Shown: piece by piece, positions 35,900 to 43,226 of the stretch
Layout of the letters: every line of letters starts with the position of its first letter
Position numbering within the stretch: the first letter of the stretch is position 1
DNA from: Aeromonas sp. FDAARGOS 1405
GTDB lineage: Bacteria > Pseudomonadota > Gammaproteobacteria > Enterobacterales > Aeromonadaceae
DNA length: 64,000 nucleotides
NCBI RefSeq assembly: GCF_019048265.1
Contig: NZ_CP077311.1
Span: forward strand, 1,662,501-1,726,500
Direction of reading: 5' to 3'
Notes under the pieces: generated by a model
Told to the model about the DNA's origin: nothing
What the model saw: only the letters and a program-made list of their open reading frames with translations
The model's database searches: none
Made by a program: the position numbers and the translations under genes

Positions 35900-36264
35900 C
35901 AGGCGCGTCCGTGCTTCTTGGCGAAGGCTTCGACCAGTTTCTGGCCCAGCTCTTCCTTGTCCATGAAGCCAAAGCCCAGCACCACGCAACCTTCGTTGAT
36001 GGCGGTGACACCCTCTTCAACGGAGCGCATGCCGTAGCGGCACTTGTAGCCGTACTTGGTTTGGGCGGTGATGGCACCGGCGCCGCCGCTGCCGCAGAAG
36101 GAGATGCCGAGATCAGCCTGCTCCTTGTTCATCACGTCGCCGAGCTTCATATCGGCAGCCATGCCGGGGATGATGGTCACGTTGGCACCTGCAGCTTCCG
36201 CGCCTGCACCTACTTTCTGACCTTTACCGAGACGATCTCCAATCACGAGTTTGATGGCAGTCAT
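35899..36264 (-). CDS. glycine-rich SFCGS family protein
   Basis: A 121-residue cytoplasmic protein of the family named for its SFCGS motif. It alternates beta strands and helices (IKLVIGDRLGKG, ANVTIIPGMAAD, ADLGISFCGSGGAGAITAQ, CVVLGFGFMD). Cys57 lies in the loop FCGSGGAGA, which looks like the phosphocysteine P-loop of PTS EIIB proteins (C-x2-G-x-G/A). Cys75 and Cys93 are also present. If the resemblance is real it could be an EIIB-like phosphocarrier, but in EIIB the loop follows the first strand, not the third. The ATG follows aggagataacta, directly after the PRD gene. Confidence 0.8.
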   Translation of the reverse strand: MTAIKLVIGDRLGKGQKVGAGAEAAGANVTIIPGMAADMKLGDVMNKEQADLGISFCGSGGAGAITAQTKYGYKCRYGMRSVEEGVTAINEGCVVLGFGFMDKEELGQKLVEAFAKKHGRA

Positions 36265-36627
36265 TTAGTTATCTCCTGTTACTGAGCTGAGTTCGTTTTC
36301 TTTGGCTACTTCAAAATGGACGGACAAGAGGTGTGCCTCTTCGTAGGCGAGTCGCTCTAGCCAGCTGACAACCTGCTCGGCGAGACGCAGAGAGAGGGGC
36401 GAGATCTCCTCAAACAGGCTGAGGTCAACTTCCGGCAGCGGTTCGCCGCTGTGGGAGCGCCACACCATGGCTTTGATATGGGAGGCCAGCATCTGCTGCT
36501 GTACCTCGTTGGGGTGGATGCCCTGATCGCCCAGCAGAATATGAATGCGTGCCAGGACCTGATCGGTCTGGCGCAGCAGTGCCGGACTGTCCGGGGTCAG
36601 GGTCTGGTCGTAGGTATCTGTTTGCAA
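36265..36627 (-). CDS. small stand-alone PRD-domain protein
   Basis: A 120-residue protein consisting of little more than one PTS regulation domain (about 22-108). The PRD pattern is visible as EVQQQMLASHIKAMVWRS with His50, and AHLLSVHFEVAK with His99 and His104 at the positions where PRDs carry a second histidine. It has no DNA- or RNA-binding domain, so it may sense phosphorylation or modulate the 634-residue regulator. The start codon appears to be TTG at 36627, preceded by ggagag. It is the first gene of the operon, and its stop codon directly abuts the SFCGS start. Confidence 0.8.
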   Translation of the reverse strand: MQTDTYDQTLTPDSPALLRQTDQVLARIHILLGDQGIHPNEVQQQMLASHIKAMVWRSHSGEPLPEVDLSLFEEISPLSLRLAEQVVSWLERLAYEEAHLLSVHFEVAKENELSSVTGDN

Positions 36628-36702
36628 TGTCTGCTCTCCAAGGCTGGCAGAAGGGATGGCTCTACCCTAAGCCGACATGGATGGAGAGTGGAGGCAGCTT
36701 TT
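36628..36702 (-). promoter_or_regulatory. probable promoter/leader region of the PRD-SFCGS-DUF operon
   Basis: This stretch separates the palindrome 36703-36720 from the TTG start codon of the operon. No clear -10/-35 pair or -24/-12 sigma-54 element was found by eye on the minus strand. The promoter location is therefore inferred from position only. Confidence 0.35.
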
Positions 36703-36720
36703 TTCCGATTCGAAGCGGAA
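36703..36720. promoter_or_regulatory. 18-bp near-perfect palindrome (candidate operator)
   Basis: The sequence ttccgattcgaagcggaa is symmetric at 8 of 9 base pairs, with one a/g mismatch. It lies 76 bp upstream of the first gene of the operon and is the best candidate binding site for the MtlR-like regulator encoded at 29076-30980. Confidence 0.5.
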
Positions 36721-36722
36721 AT

Positions 36723-36736
36723 CCCGATCATTCGGG
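36723..36736. promoter_or_regulatory. adjacent inverted repeat cccga-tcat-tcggg
   Basis: A perfect 5-bp inverted repeat with a 4-nt spacer immediately follows the 18-bp palindrome. It may be part of the same operator. Confidence 0.35.
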
Positions 36737-36901
36737 GTCAAAGAGGGCCTTTTGTTGGCAAAAGAGAGTGAAAAAGGTCTGAACGAGGCTGGGTTAGTGT
36801 GAGCGAAGGCGCACTTTCCCGTTTTCAGCTGGCAGCTGAGCCTTGGCGAAAAGTGTGAGTCGCCTCACGCAGGCGGGGCGTATTTATGAAACAGCATGCA
36901 A

Positions 36902-36925
36902 GAAAAAGGGCGGTTGCCCGCCCTT
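36902..36925 (-). terminator. Rho-independent terminator of degS
   Basis: The stem aagggcgg / ccgccctt with loop ttgc has, on the minus strand, a following T tract (tttttct). It lies 22 bp after the degS stop codon and isolates degS from the downstream accessory operon. Confidence 0.85.
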
Positions 36926-36947
36926 GAACGATGAGATGGGGTTGAGG

Positions 36948-38069
36948 TTAGCTGGCGCCTGCCGCGCTGGCGGCAGCCCGGTTCTGGTAGCGCAGATCCT
37001 CTTCGATGGTCACTACCACCTCGAGTGGCTTACCAGAGCGCAACACCGAGATGGTCAGCTGGGTGCCGGGGCGGCTCTCTACAATCTTGTCCATGGCGGC
37101 ACGTACCCCGGTGATCGCTTCACCGTTGATCTTGAGCAGCACGTCACCCCGTTGCAGGCCACCTTTGGCCGCCGGACCGACAGGATCCAGACTCTCGACG
37201 ATGAGACCGCGCAGTTCGCCCAGGTTCATCATGCGGGCGACGATGGGGTTGATCTCGACGCTGGAGATGCCGAGATAACCGCGAATGACGCGGCCGTTGG
37301 CGATCAACTCGTCCATGATCCGCTTGGCCAGCCGGTAGGGGATGGCAAAGCTGATGCCGTAGCTCTCCTGATTGCCGTTGAGGTGATAGGTGGCTGTGTT
37401 GATGCCAACCAGATCGCCCCTACCGTTGACCAGAGCACCCCCCGAGTTGCCAGCATTGATGGCCGCGTCGGTTTGCAGCAGATCCTGTCGGCCATTGCTG
37501 TCGGGCCCCATGCTGGAGAGGCCGGTACGGCCGGTCGCACTGATGATGCCCTGGGTGATGGTCTGGCCGACGTTATAGGGGTTGCCGATGGCGAGTACCA
37601 CGTCGCCCACTTCAGGCAAGCGTTCCGGATCTTGCGGGATCACAGGCAAGTTATCTGACTCGATATAAAGTACGGCAAGATCGGTGAGCGGGTCTGTGCC
37701 GATCAGTTCGGCGCTGAAGACGCGGCCATCCTGCAGGGCGACGATGATCTGATCGGCATCGGCGATGACGTGGTAGTTGGTCAGCACGTAGCCGCGCTGG
37801 GTCATGATGACGCCGGAGCCCAGCCCCTGTGGCTGCAGTTGTCCGCGATTGCCCTGATTGGAGGCAAAGCTTCGGGTATAGATGTTGACGACTGCCGGGC
37901 CGGCGCGGTGGGCGGCGTAGGAGAAGCTCAGTTCGCGGGCATTGGTGATCAGGCCGGGCAGTTGAGCCCCGCCACGGAAATTGGGAAACAGCAGCAACAG
38001 CAGTGCGGCGACGGTCAAACCGAAACCGATGGACTTGCCCAAGTAACTGACTAAAGAGGGGATTTTCAT
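36948..38069 (-). CDS. degS: site-1 serine endoprotease DegS
   Basis: DegS is the inner-membrane-anchored protease that senses outer-membrane-protein C-termini through its PDZ domain and cuts the anti-sigma factor RseA to release sigma-E. The 373-residue protein has an N-terminal membrane anchor (about 13-30) and a trypsin-like domain with H100 (TNYHVIAD), D130 (PLTDLAVL) and S209 (NAGNSGGAL). A single PDZ domain follows (about 265-350: GYLGISSVEINP, AAKGGLQRGDVLLKING). The C-terminus ends in an Ala-rich tail. It follows degQ on the same strand. Confidence 0.95.
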   Translation of the reverse strand: MKIPSLVSYLGKSIGFGLTVAALLLLLFPNFRGGAQLPGLITNARELSFSYAAHRAGPAVVNIYTRSFASNQGNRGQLQPQGLGSGVIMTQRGYVLTNYHVIADADQIIVALQDGRVFSAELIGTDPLTDLAVLYIESDNLPVIPQDPERLPEVGDVVLAIGNPYNVGQTITQGIISATGRTGLSSMGPDSNGRQDLLQTDAAINAGNSGGALVNGRGDLVGINTATYHLNGNQESYGISFAIPYRLAKRIMDELIANGRVIRGYLGISSVEINPIVARMMNLGELRGLIVESLDPVGPAAKGGLQRGDVLLKINGEAITGVRAAMDKIVESRPGTQLTISVLRSGKPLEVVVTIEEDLRYQNRAAASAAGAS

Positions 38070-38119
38070 GTCATTCTCATCCGTGCTGGCTGCGGGCAGA
38101 GAATAACACTATCAATGGA

Positions 38120-38151
38120 TAAAAATCACCCGCGGCGAGGCCGCGGGTGAT
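38120..38151 (-). terminator. Rho-independent terminator of degQ
   Basis: A perfect 11-bp stem (atcacccgcgg / ccgcgggtgat) with a 5-nt loop is followed, on the minus strand, by a T run. It lies between degQ and degS, so degS probably has its own promoter in the short gap. Confidence 0.85.
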
Positions 38152-38176
38152 AGAGCGGTTGGCGAATAACCGCGTG

Positions 38177-39538
38177 TTAGCGGATCACCAGATAGAGCGA
38201 GGAGTCACCACGCTGGATATTGAGCGCCAGTACGTCAGGCTTGTTCTTGAGCGCCTTGCTCAGCTCGCCCAACGTGTTGATGCGCAGACGGTTGACCCCG
38301 ATGATGATGTCCCCCTTCTGCAGGCCGGAAGCGGCTGCCGGAGAGCGTGGATCAATGTCAGCCACTGCGACGCCGGATACCGGATCGGTAGTGGTGCTCA
38401 GCTTGGCCCCTTCCAGTGCCGGGTGCAGTGCGCTGGCGCGGACTTCGCTGTCATCGGCTTGCTTCAGGGTTACCTTGGCTGTTTGTGACTTGCCATCGCG
38501 GATCAGTCCCAACGCGACCTGCTTGCCAGCACCCATGGTGGCGATCTTGGCTCGCAGCTCGCCGAAGGAGCGAACCGGCTTGCCATCGATGCTGACGATG
38601 ATATCGCCCGCCTTGATGCCCGCCTTATCTGCGGCGGAGTCAGGCATGACCTGGTTGACGAAGGCGCCATCCTTCTTGTTGTAGCCGAAGGTCTTGGCGA
38701 TGTCTGAGGTGAGCTCGGTGCCGGTAATACCCAACTGACCACGACGTACTTCACCATATTTGACGATTTGCTCGGTCAGATCCCGCACCATGTTAGAGGG
38801 AATGGCAAAGCCGATGCCAATGTTGCCGCCGTTCGGGCCCAGAATCGCGGTATTGATACCGATCAGCTCGCCACGCAGGTTGAGCAGGGCACCACCGGAG
38901 TTACCTGAGTTGATGGCCGCATCAGTCTGGATGAAGTTCTCCAGATTCTCGATGTTGAGGCCGCTTCGACCGAGCGCGCTGACTATACCTGACGTGACGG
39001 TCTGACCCAGCCCAAACGGGTTGCCGATAGCCAGCGCGTAGTCACCCACCCGCAGTTCGTCGGAGTCGGCGAACTTGATCTGTACCAGTTCCTCGGCCTT
39101 GATTTGCAGCAGGGCGATGTCGGACTGCTTGTCTTCACCGATCTTCTTGGCCGCATACTCACGGCCATCCTTCAGAGTGACCTTGATCTCGTCCGCTTCG
39201 TGCACTACGTGAGCGTTGGTGATCACATACCCCTTCTTGGCATCGATGATGACGCCAGAGCCGAGAGCCTGGAACGGCTGTTCGCTCACTTGCTCGTCGG
39301 GCATGTTGGGACCAAAGAAAAAGCGGAACTGTTCCGGTAGGCGCTGACGGGTCACTTTCTTACCGGAGACAGAGATATTGACTACGGCAGGAGTGACCTG
39401 TTCGAGCACTGGCGCCAGACTTGGCATCTCCTGATTCGAGCCTAACAGGGAAGGCAGTGCAGCCTGAGCGGGGGCCGCAGACATGGCGATACCGACACTG
39501 AGGGCTAGCACACTGAGCATGGAAAGAGGTTTACGCAT
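38177..39538 (-). CDS. degQ: periplasmic serine endoprotease DegQ (DegP/HtrA family)
   Basis: A periplasmic protease and chaperone that degrades misfolded proteins. The 453-residue precursor has a signal peptide (MRKPLSMLSVLALSVGIAMS, cleaved near AQA). The protease domain has the triad H110 (TNAHVVHEAD), D140 (QSDIALLQ) and S214 (SGNSGGALLN), and two PDZ domains follow (about 255-345 and 365-450). The short LA loop favours DegQ over DegP. ATG 39538 is chosen because it begins the signal peptide. The degQ-degS pairing is standard in gammaproteobacteria. Confidence 0.93.
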   Translation of the reverse strand: MRKPLSMLSVLALSVGIAMSAAPAQAALPSLLGSNQEMPSLAPVLEQVTPAVVNISVSGKKVTRQRLPEQFRFFFGPNMPDEQVSEQPFQALGSGVIIDAKKGYVITNAHVVHEADEIKVTLKDGREYAAKKIGEDKQSDIALLQIKAEELVQIKFADSDELRVGDYALAIGNPFGLGQTVTSGIVSALGRSGLNIENLENFIQTDAAINSGNSGGALLNLRGELIGINTAILGPNGGNIGIGFAIPSNMVRDLTEQIVKYGEVRRGQLGITGTELTSDIAKTFGYNKKDGAFVNQVMPDSAADKAGIKAGDIIVSIDGKPVRSFGELRAKIATMGAGKQVALGLIRDGKSQTAKVTLKQADDSEVRASALHPALEGAKLSTTTDPVSGVAVADIDPRSPAAASGLQKGDIIIGVNRLRINTLGELSKALKNKPDVLALNIQRGDSSLYLVIR

Positions 39539-39619
39539 ATGAAAAACAGCTCCCAGAAAAAGTTGCATTGCAATCGTCAAGGTCAGACCACAGGGCAGGT
39601 CAATTAGTTCCGCGAGGAA

Positions 39620-40000
39620 CTAGTTTGGTTGTTTGAGCAGTCCGGAAGAGGCACCGGCATAGTCGCGAGGCGGTACGCCCGGCTCCTCTGGTTCTTTGGT
39701 TGGTGCTTCTTCTACCAATGATTCACGGAACAGGGGTTCCTGGGCCTTGGCCAGGAATTTGCTCTGCTCCGCCATATGGCGATAGAGGGTCTGATACTGT
39801 TCGGCCAGTTGCTCCATCAGCGCGGCGCTGTCGGCGAAGTGGGTGTTGATCTGGCCCTGATAGCTTTCGAGCTCCTTGTGGGCCTTTTTCAGTTCCTGTT
39901 CCAGACGGCCGGCATCGCGACTACGCACCGAAAAACGGCCGAGAACGATACCGATAATCAAGGCCGCGACAGCCAGCAGGATCCCGTTTAACAGACTCAT
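39620..40000 (-). CDS. zapG: Z-ring associated protein ZapG (YhcB, DUF1043)
   Basis: A 126-residue bitopic inner-membrane protein of the YhcB family, involved in cell division and envelope growth in E. coli. An N-terminal membrane helix (about 4-21, LLNGILLAVAALIIGIVLG) is followed by a coiled coil (about 32-85, LEQELKKAHKELESYQGQIN). The tail is Pro- and Glu-rich with the short YAGASSGLLK end. It lies between degQ and the divergent zapE, as in E. coli. Confidence 0.92.
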   Translation of the reverse strand: MSLLNGILLAVAALIIGIVLGRFSVRSRDAGRLEQELKKAHKELESYQGQINTHFADSAALMEQLAEQYQTLYRHMAEQSKFLAKAQEPLFRESLVEEAPTKEPEEPGVPPRDYAGASSGLLKQPN

Positions 40001-40140
40001 AGATGCTCCTTGTTACAGCTAAATGAATGTGGGTTGATGCGGCCAAAGCGGCCGCTACGCCTTGATGGCACTATACCGTGCACCCCGAGAGCGTGATACC
40101 ATTTTGTCCTTCATTCAGGGACTTGAAGGCAATCGACAGG

Positions 40141-41235
40141 ATGACCCCGCAGCAAAAATATCAGCAGGATTTGCAGCGCCCCGGCTTCGTGGCCGACCCC
40201 GCCCAGGCGATGGCGGTGGCCCGTCTGGAGCGACTCTATCAGGATTTGTGCCAAACCCCGACTCCGACCAGAGCCCGCGGCCTGCTGGGCTGGCTGCAAA
40301 AGCCCAAGCCGCCGGAGCCCGTCCTCGGGATATATATGTGGGGTGGAGTGGGCCGAGGCAAGACCTGGCTGATGGATACTTTTTTCGACAGCCTGCCGGG
40401 GACGCGCAAGATGCGCAGCCATTTCCACCGTTTCATGCATCGTATTCACGATGAACTGCAAGGGCTGAGCGGGCAATCCGATCCCCTCAAGCTGGTAGCC
40501 AGTAAGCTTGCTAGCGAAACAGACATCATCTGTTTCGACGAATTTTTTGTCTCCGACATCACCGATGCCATGCTGCTGGGCACGCTGTTTCAGGAGCTGT
40601 TTGGTCACGGCGTCGTGCTGGTCGCCACTTCAAATATTCCGCCACAGGATCTTTATCGCAACGGGCTGCAGCGAGCCCGTTTTCTGCCAGCTATCGAGCT
40701 TATCGAGCGTCATTGTGAAGTGCTTAACGTGGATGGCGGTATCGACTATCGCCTGCGCACGCTGGAACAAGCCGAGATTTATCACTGCCCGCTGGATTTG
40801 CAGGCAAAAGCTAATCTTGACCACTATTTTCAGCAATTAACCGGTGGGCACACTGCTTGCGAGGGGGCGTTCGAGGTCAATCATCGTCAGCTGACGTCGC
40901 TGGGTATGGGAGAAGGGGTGCTCTATATGGATTTCGAGCAACTTTGTTGTACTCCCCGCTCCCAAAACGACTATATCGAGTTGGCCCGGCTGTTCCACAC
41001 CGTGTTGCTGGCCAATGTTCAACCAATGGGCACAGGCACGGATGACGCGGCCCGCCGCTTCATTGCCATGGTCGATGAGTTTTATGAACGGCACGTCAAG
41101 CTCATCATGTCGGCGGCTGTTCCCATGGCAGAACTCTACGGCGAAGGGCTGCTGAATTTCGAATTCAAACGCTGTCTTTCACGGCTTCAGGAAATGCAAT
41201 CGCACGAATACCTTGCCAGAGTGCACCTTCCTTAG
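40141..41235 (+). CDS. zapE: cell division ATPase ZapE (YhcM, AFG1 family)
   Basis: An AFG1-type P-loop ATPase that associates with the Z-ring under low-oxygen or heat stress in E. coli. The 364-residue chain has Walker A GGVGRGKT (68-75), Walker B IICFDEFFVSD and the sensor region LVATSNIPPQDLYRNGLQR. The ATG at 40141 (MTPQQKYQQD) matches the family start; an upstream GTG-initiated frame from 40078 is not needed. It is divergent from zapG. The region to rplM (266 bp) holds the rplM promoter. Confidence 0.94.
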   Translation: MTPQQKYQQDLQRPGFVADPAQAMAVARLERLYQDLCQTPTPTRARGLLGWLQKPKPPEPVLGIYMWGGVGRGKTWLMDTFFDSLPGTRKMRSHFHRFMHRIHDELQGLSGQSDPLKLVASKLASETDIICFDEFFVSDITDAMLLGTLFQELFGHGVVLVATSNIPPQDLYRNGLQRARFLPAIELIERHCEVLNVDGGIDYRLRTLEQAEIYHCPLDLQAKANLDHYFQQLTGGHTACEGAFEVNHRQLTSLGMGEGVLYMDFEQLCCTPRSQNDYIELARLFHTVLLANVQPMGTGTDDAARRFIAMVDEFYERHVKLIMSAAVPMAELYGEGLLNFEFKRCLSRLQEMQSHEYLARVHLP

Positions 41236-41324
41236 TCACAATACCGCGCCTGCCAGTCGGATGGGCATCTGCGGCAGGTAGGGCCGGGCGACATTTGCTA
41301 GCTTCATGGCAGTGAAATTAGCAG

Positions 41325-41353
41325 GTGATATTTAAGGCAACTTCACTTATAAT
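41325..41353 (+). promoter_or_regulatory. rplM-rpsI promoter
   Basis: A TATAAT at 41348-41353 is preceded, 17 bp upstream, by gtgata (41325-41330, four of six bases of TTGACA). It lies about 150 bp before rplM, leaving a long untranslated leader. Confidence 0.6.
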
Positions 41354-41440
41354 CGCTCGGCCCACGTTACAGCTGTCGATAAGACAGCAACACTTTAAGC
41401 TTTACTTGTATTCGAAGGGGTACAGGTAGGCCATCGTTTG

Positions 41441-41468
41441 TTGTTTGTGGGAGAGCCCCCATAAACAA
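41441..41468 (+). promoter_or_regulatory. rplM leader hairpin
   Basis: An 11-bp stem (ttgtttgtggg / cccataaacaa, one G-U pair) with a 6-nt loop lies 33 bp before the rplM start codon. In E. coli, L13 represses its own operon through the mRNA leader, so this hairpin is a likely L13 binding site; that is inference from position and shape. Confidence 0.55.
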
Positions 41469-41501
41469 TTGGGTCTGTAACAGGTAATTGGGTTTAACTT
41501 A

Positions 41502-41930
41502 ATGAAAACTTTCGTTGCCAAGCCAGAAACCGTAAAACGTGACTGGTACATTGTGGACGCAGAAGGTAAAACTCTGGGTCGTATCGCAACCGAGATCGCT
41601 GCTCGTCTGCGTGGTAAGCACAAAGCTGAATACACTCCGCACGTTGACACCGGTGATTACATCATCGTTGTAAACGCTGAGAAGGTACGTGTTACCGGTA
41701 AGAAAACTACCGACAAAATGTACCACGCTCACTCCGGTTTCCCGGGTGGTATCAAGTCCATCAGCTTCGACAAGCTGATTCAGCGTAAACCGGAAATGGT
41801 AATCGAAGCTGCTGTTAAAGGCATGCTGCCGAAAGGTCCTCTGGGCCGTGCCATGTTCCGTAAACTGAAAGTTTACGCAGGCGCCGAGCACGCTCACGCT
41901 GCTCAGCAACCTCAAGTACTGGATATCTAA
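41502..41930 (+). CDS. rplM: 50S ribosomal protein L13
   Basis: Ribosomal protein L13, 142 residues, an early assembly protein of the 50S subunit that binds 23S rRNA. The sequence is typical: [20 protein letters not shown], then [20 protein letters not shown] and [20 protein letters not shown]. Codon use is strongly biased, as expected for a highly expressed gene. It is followed after 15 bp by rpsI, and its long leader may mediate autoregulation. Confidence 0.99.
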   Translation: MKTFVAKPETVKRDWYIVDAEGKTLGRIATEIAARLRGKHKAEYTPHVDTGDYIIVVNAEKVRVTGKKTTDKMYHAHSGFPGGIKSISFDKLIQRKPEMVIEAAVKGMLPKGPLGRAMFRKLKVYAGAEHAHAAQQPQVLDI

Positions 41931-42338
<408 letters not shown>

Positions 42339-42369
42339 TTCGCTTTTGGTGCTCACTCTTTCGAGTGTC

Positions 42370-42400
42370 AAAAAAGCCTGGCAACCGCCAGGCTTTTTTT
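42370..42400 (+). terminator. Rho-independent terminator of rplM-rpsI
   Basis: The stem agcctggc / gccaggct with loop aacc, extended by A and T tracts, is followed by seven Ts. It lies 32 bp after the rpsI stop codon. Confidence 0.92.
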
Positions 42401-42490
42401 ATTGGTAATATTACCGACATCAATGCTAACCACGCGTCACAAAAGACAAAAAATTGTTTCTTTATTGTTTTTATTGCTCACCGCTCTTTC

Positions 42491-42519
42491 TTGTCAAGTT
42501 GTTATCTTTTCTTTAAAAT
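42491..42519 (+). promoter_or_regulatory. petABC promoter
   Basis: TTGTCA (42491-42496), a 17-bp spacer and TAAAAT (42514-42519) form a good sigma-70 promoter, about 115 bp before petA. The AT-rich surroundings (42410-42530) stand out from the neighbouring genes. Confidence 0.7.
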
Positions 42520-42633
42520 TTCCCCTGTTTTCTGTGGCAATTGTAAATCCAGCTTCCGCCGCTGTTGTCACGGGAAAAATGGGGAACAGGGACACTATAA
42601 GAATGTGCGGAGTCCACATGGGAGAGTTTTTGG

Positions 42634-43224
42634 ATGAGCAATGCGCCAGTTGATACCGGTCGCCGCAGATTTCTTACCTGGTCAACGGTTGCCGTTGGTG
42701 GGGTAGGAGCTGCGTTTACCGCAGTGCCGTTTATAAAGTCATGGAATCCGAGTGCCAAGGCCAAAGCAGCCGGTGCACCGGTTGAAGTCGATATCAGCAA
42801 GTTGGAACCGGGTCAGCTCATCCGTGTCGAGTGGCGTGGCAAACCCGTCTGGGTGGTCAAACGCACCAAACAGACGCTGGATGCCCTGGCAGCACATGAT
42901 GACAAGTTGCGGGATCCCTCATCAGAAGAGCCGCAACAGCCTGATTATGCACATAATGGCTACAGATCCATCAAGCCAGAGATCTTTGTCGCGGTCGGTA
43001 TTTGCACCCATCTCGGGTGTTCGCCTTCTTATCTGCCTGACAGTTTTGGCGAGCAGGTGCAGGGGGTCACATCCGGCTTCTTCTGCCCGTGTCATGGCTC
43101 CAAGTTCGATATGGCTGGCCGTGTGTTCCAGGGGGTGCCTGCACCACTGAATCTGGTTATTCCGCCGTATCAATTCATTAACGACACCACCATTCTGGTC
43201 GGTGCCGATGGCAAGGAGGCCTGA
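42634..43224 (+). CDS. petA: ubiquinol-cytochrome c reductase Rieske iron-sulfur subunit
   Basis: The Rieske 2Fe-2S subunit of the cytochrome bc1 complex, which takes electrons from ubiquinol and passes them to cytochrome c1. The 196-residue protein has a twin-arginine start (RRRFLTW, 10-16) with an uncleaved membrane anchor, and the cluster motifs C124-T-H126-L-G-C129 and C151-P-C153-H154-G-S. It is the first gene of petABC. Confidence 0.97.
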   Translation: MSNAPVDTGRRRFLTWSTVAVGGVGAAFTAVPFIKSWNPSAKAKAAGAPVEVDISKLEPGQLIRVEWRGKPVWVVKRTKQTLDALAAHDDKLRDPSSEEPQQPDYAHNGYRSIKPEIFVAVGICTHLGCSPSYLPDSFGEQVQGVTSGFFCPCHGSKFDMAGRVFQGVPAPLNLVIPPYQFINDTTILVGADGKEA

Positions 43225-43226
43225 TC

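Noticed and set aside
29076..36627. Possible genomic island with integrase or att sites around the accessory operon
   Set aside because: I looked for integrase, transposase, tRNA or direct repeats at the borders and found none. The operon may be an old insertion between core genes, but there is no direct sign of mobility.
40047..40056. Palindrome agcggccgct between zapG and zapE
   Set aside because: Short GC palindromes of this kind are expected by chance at this base composition.
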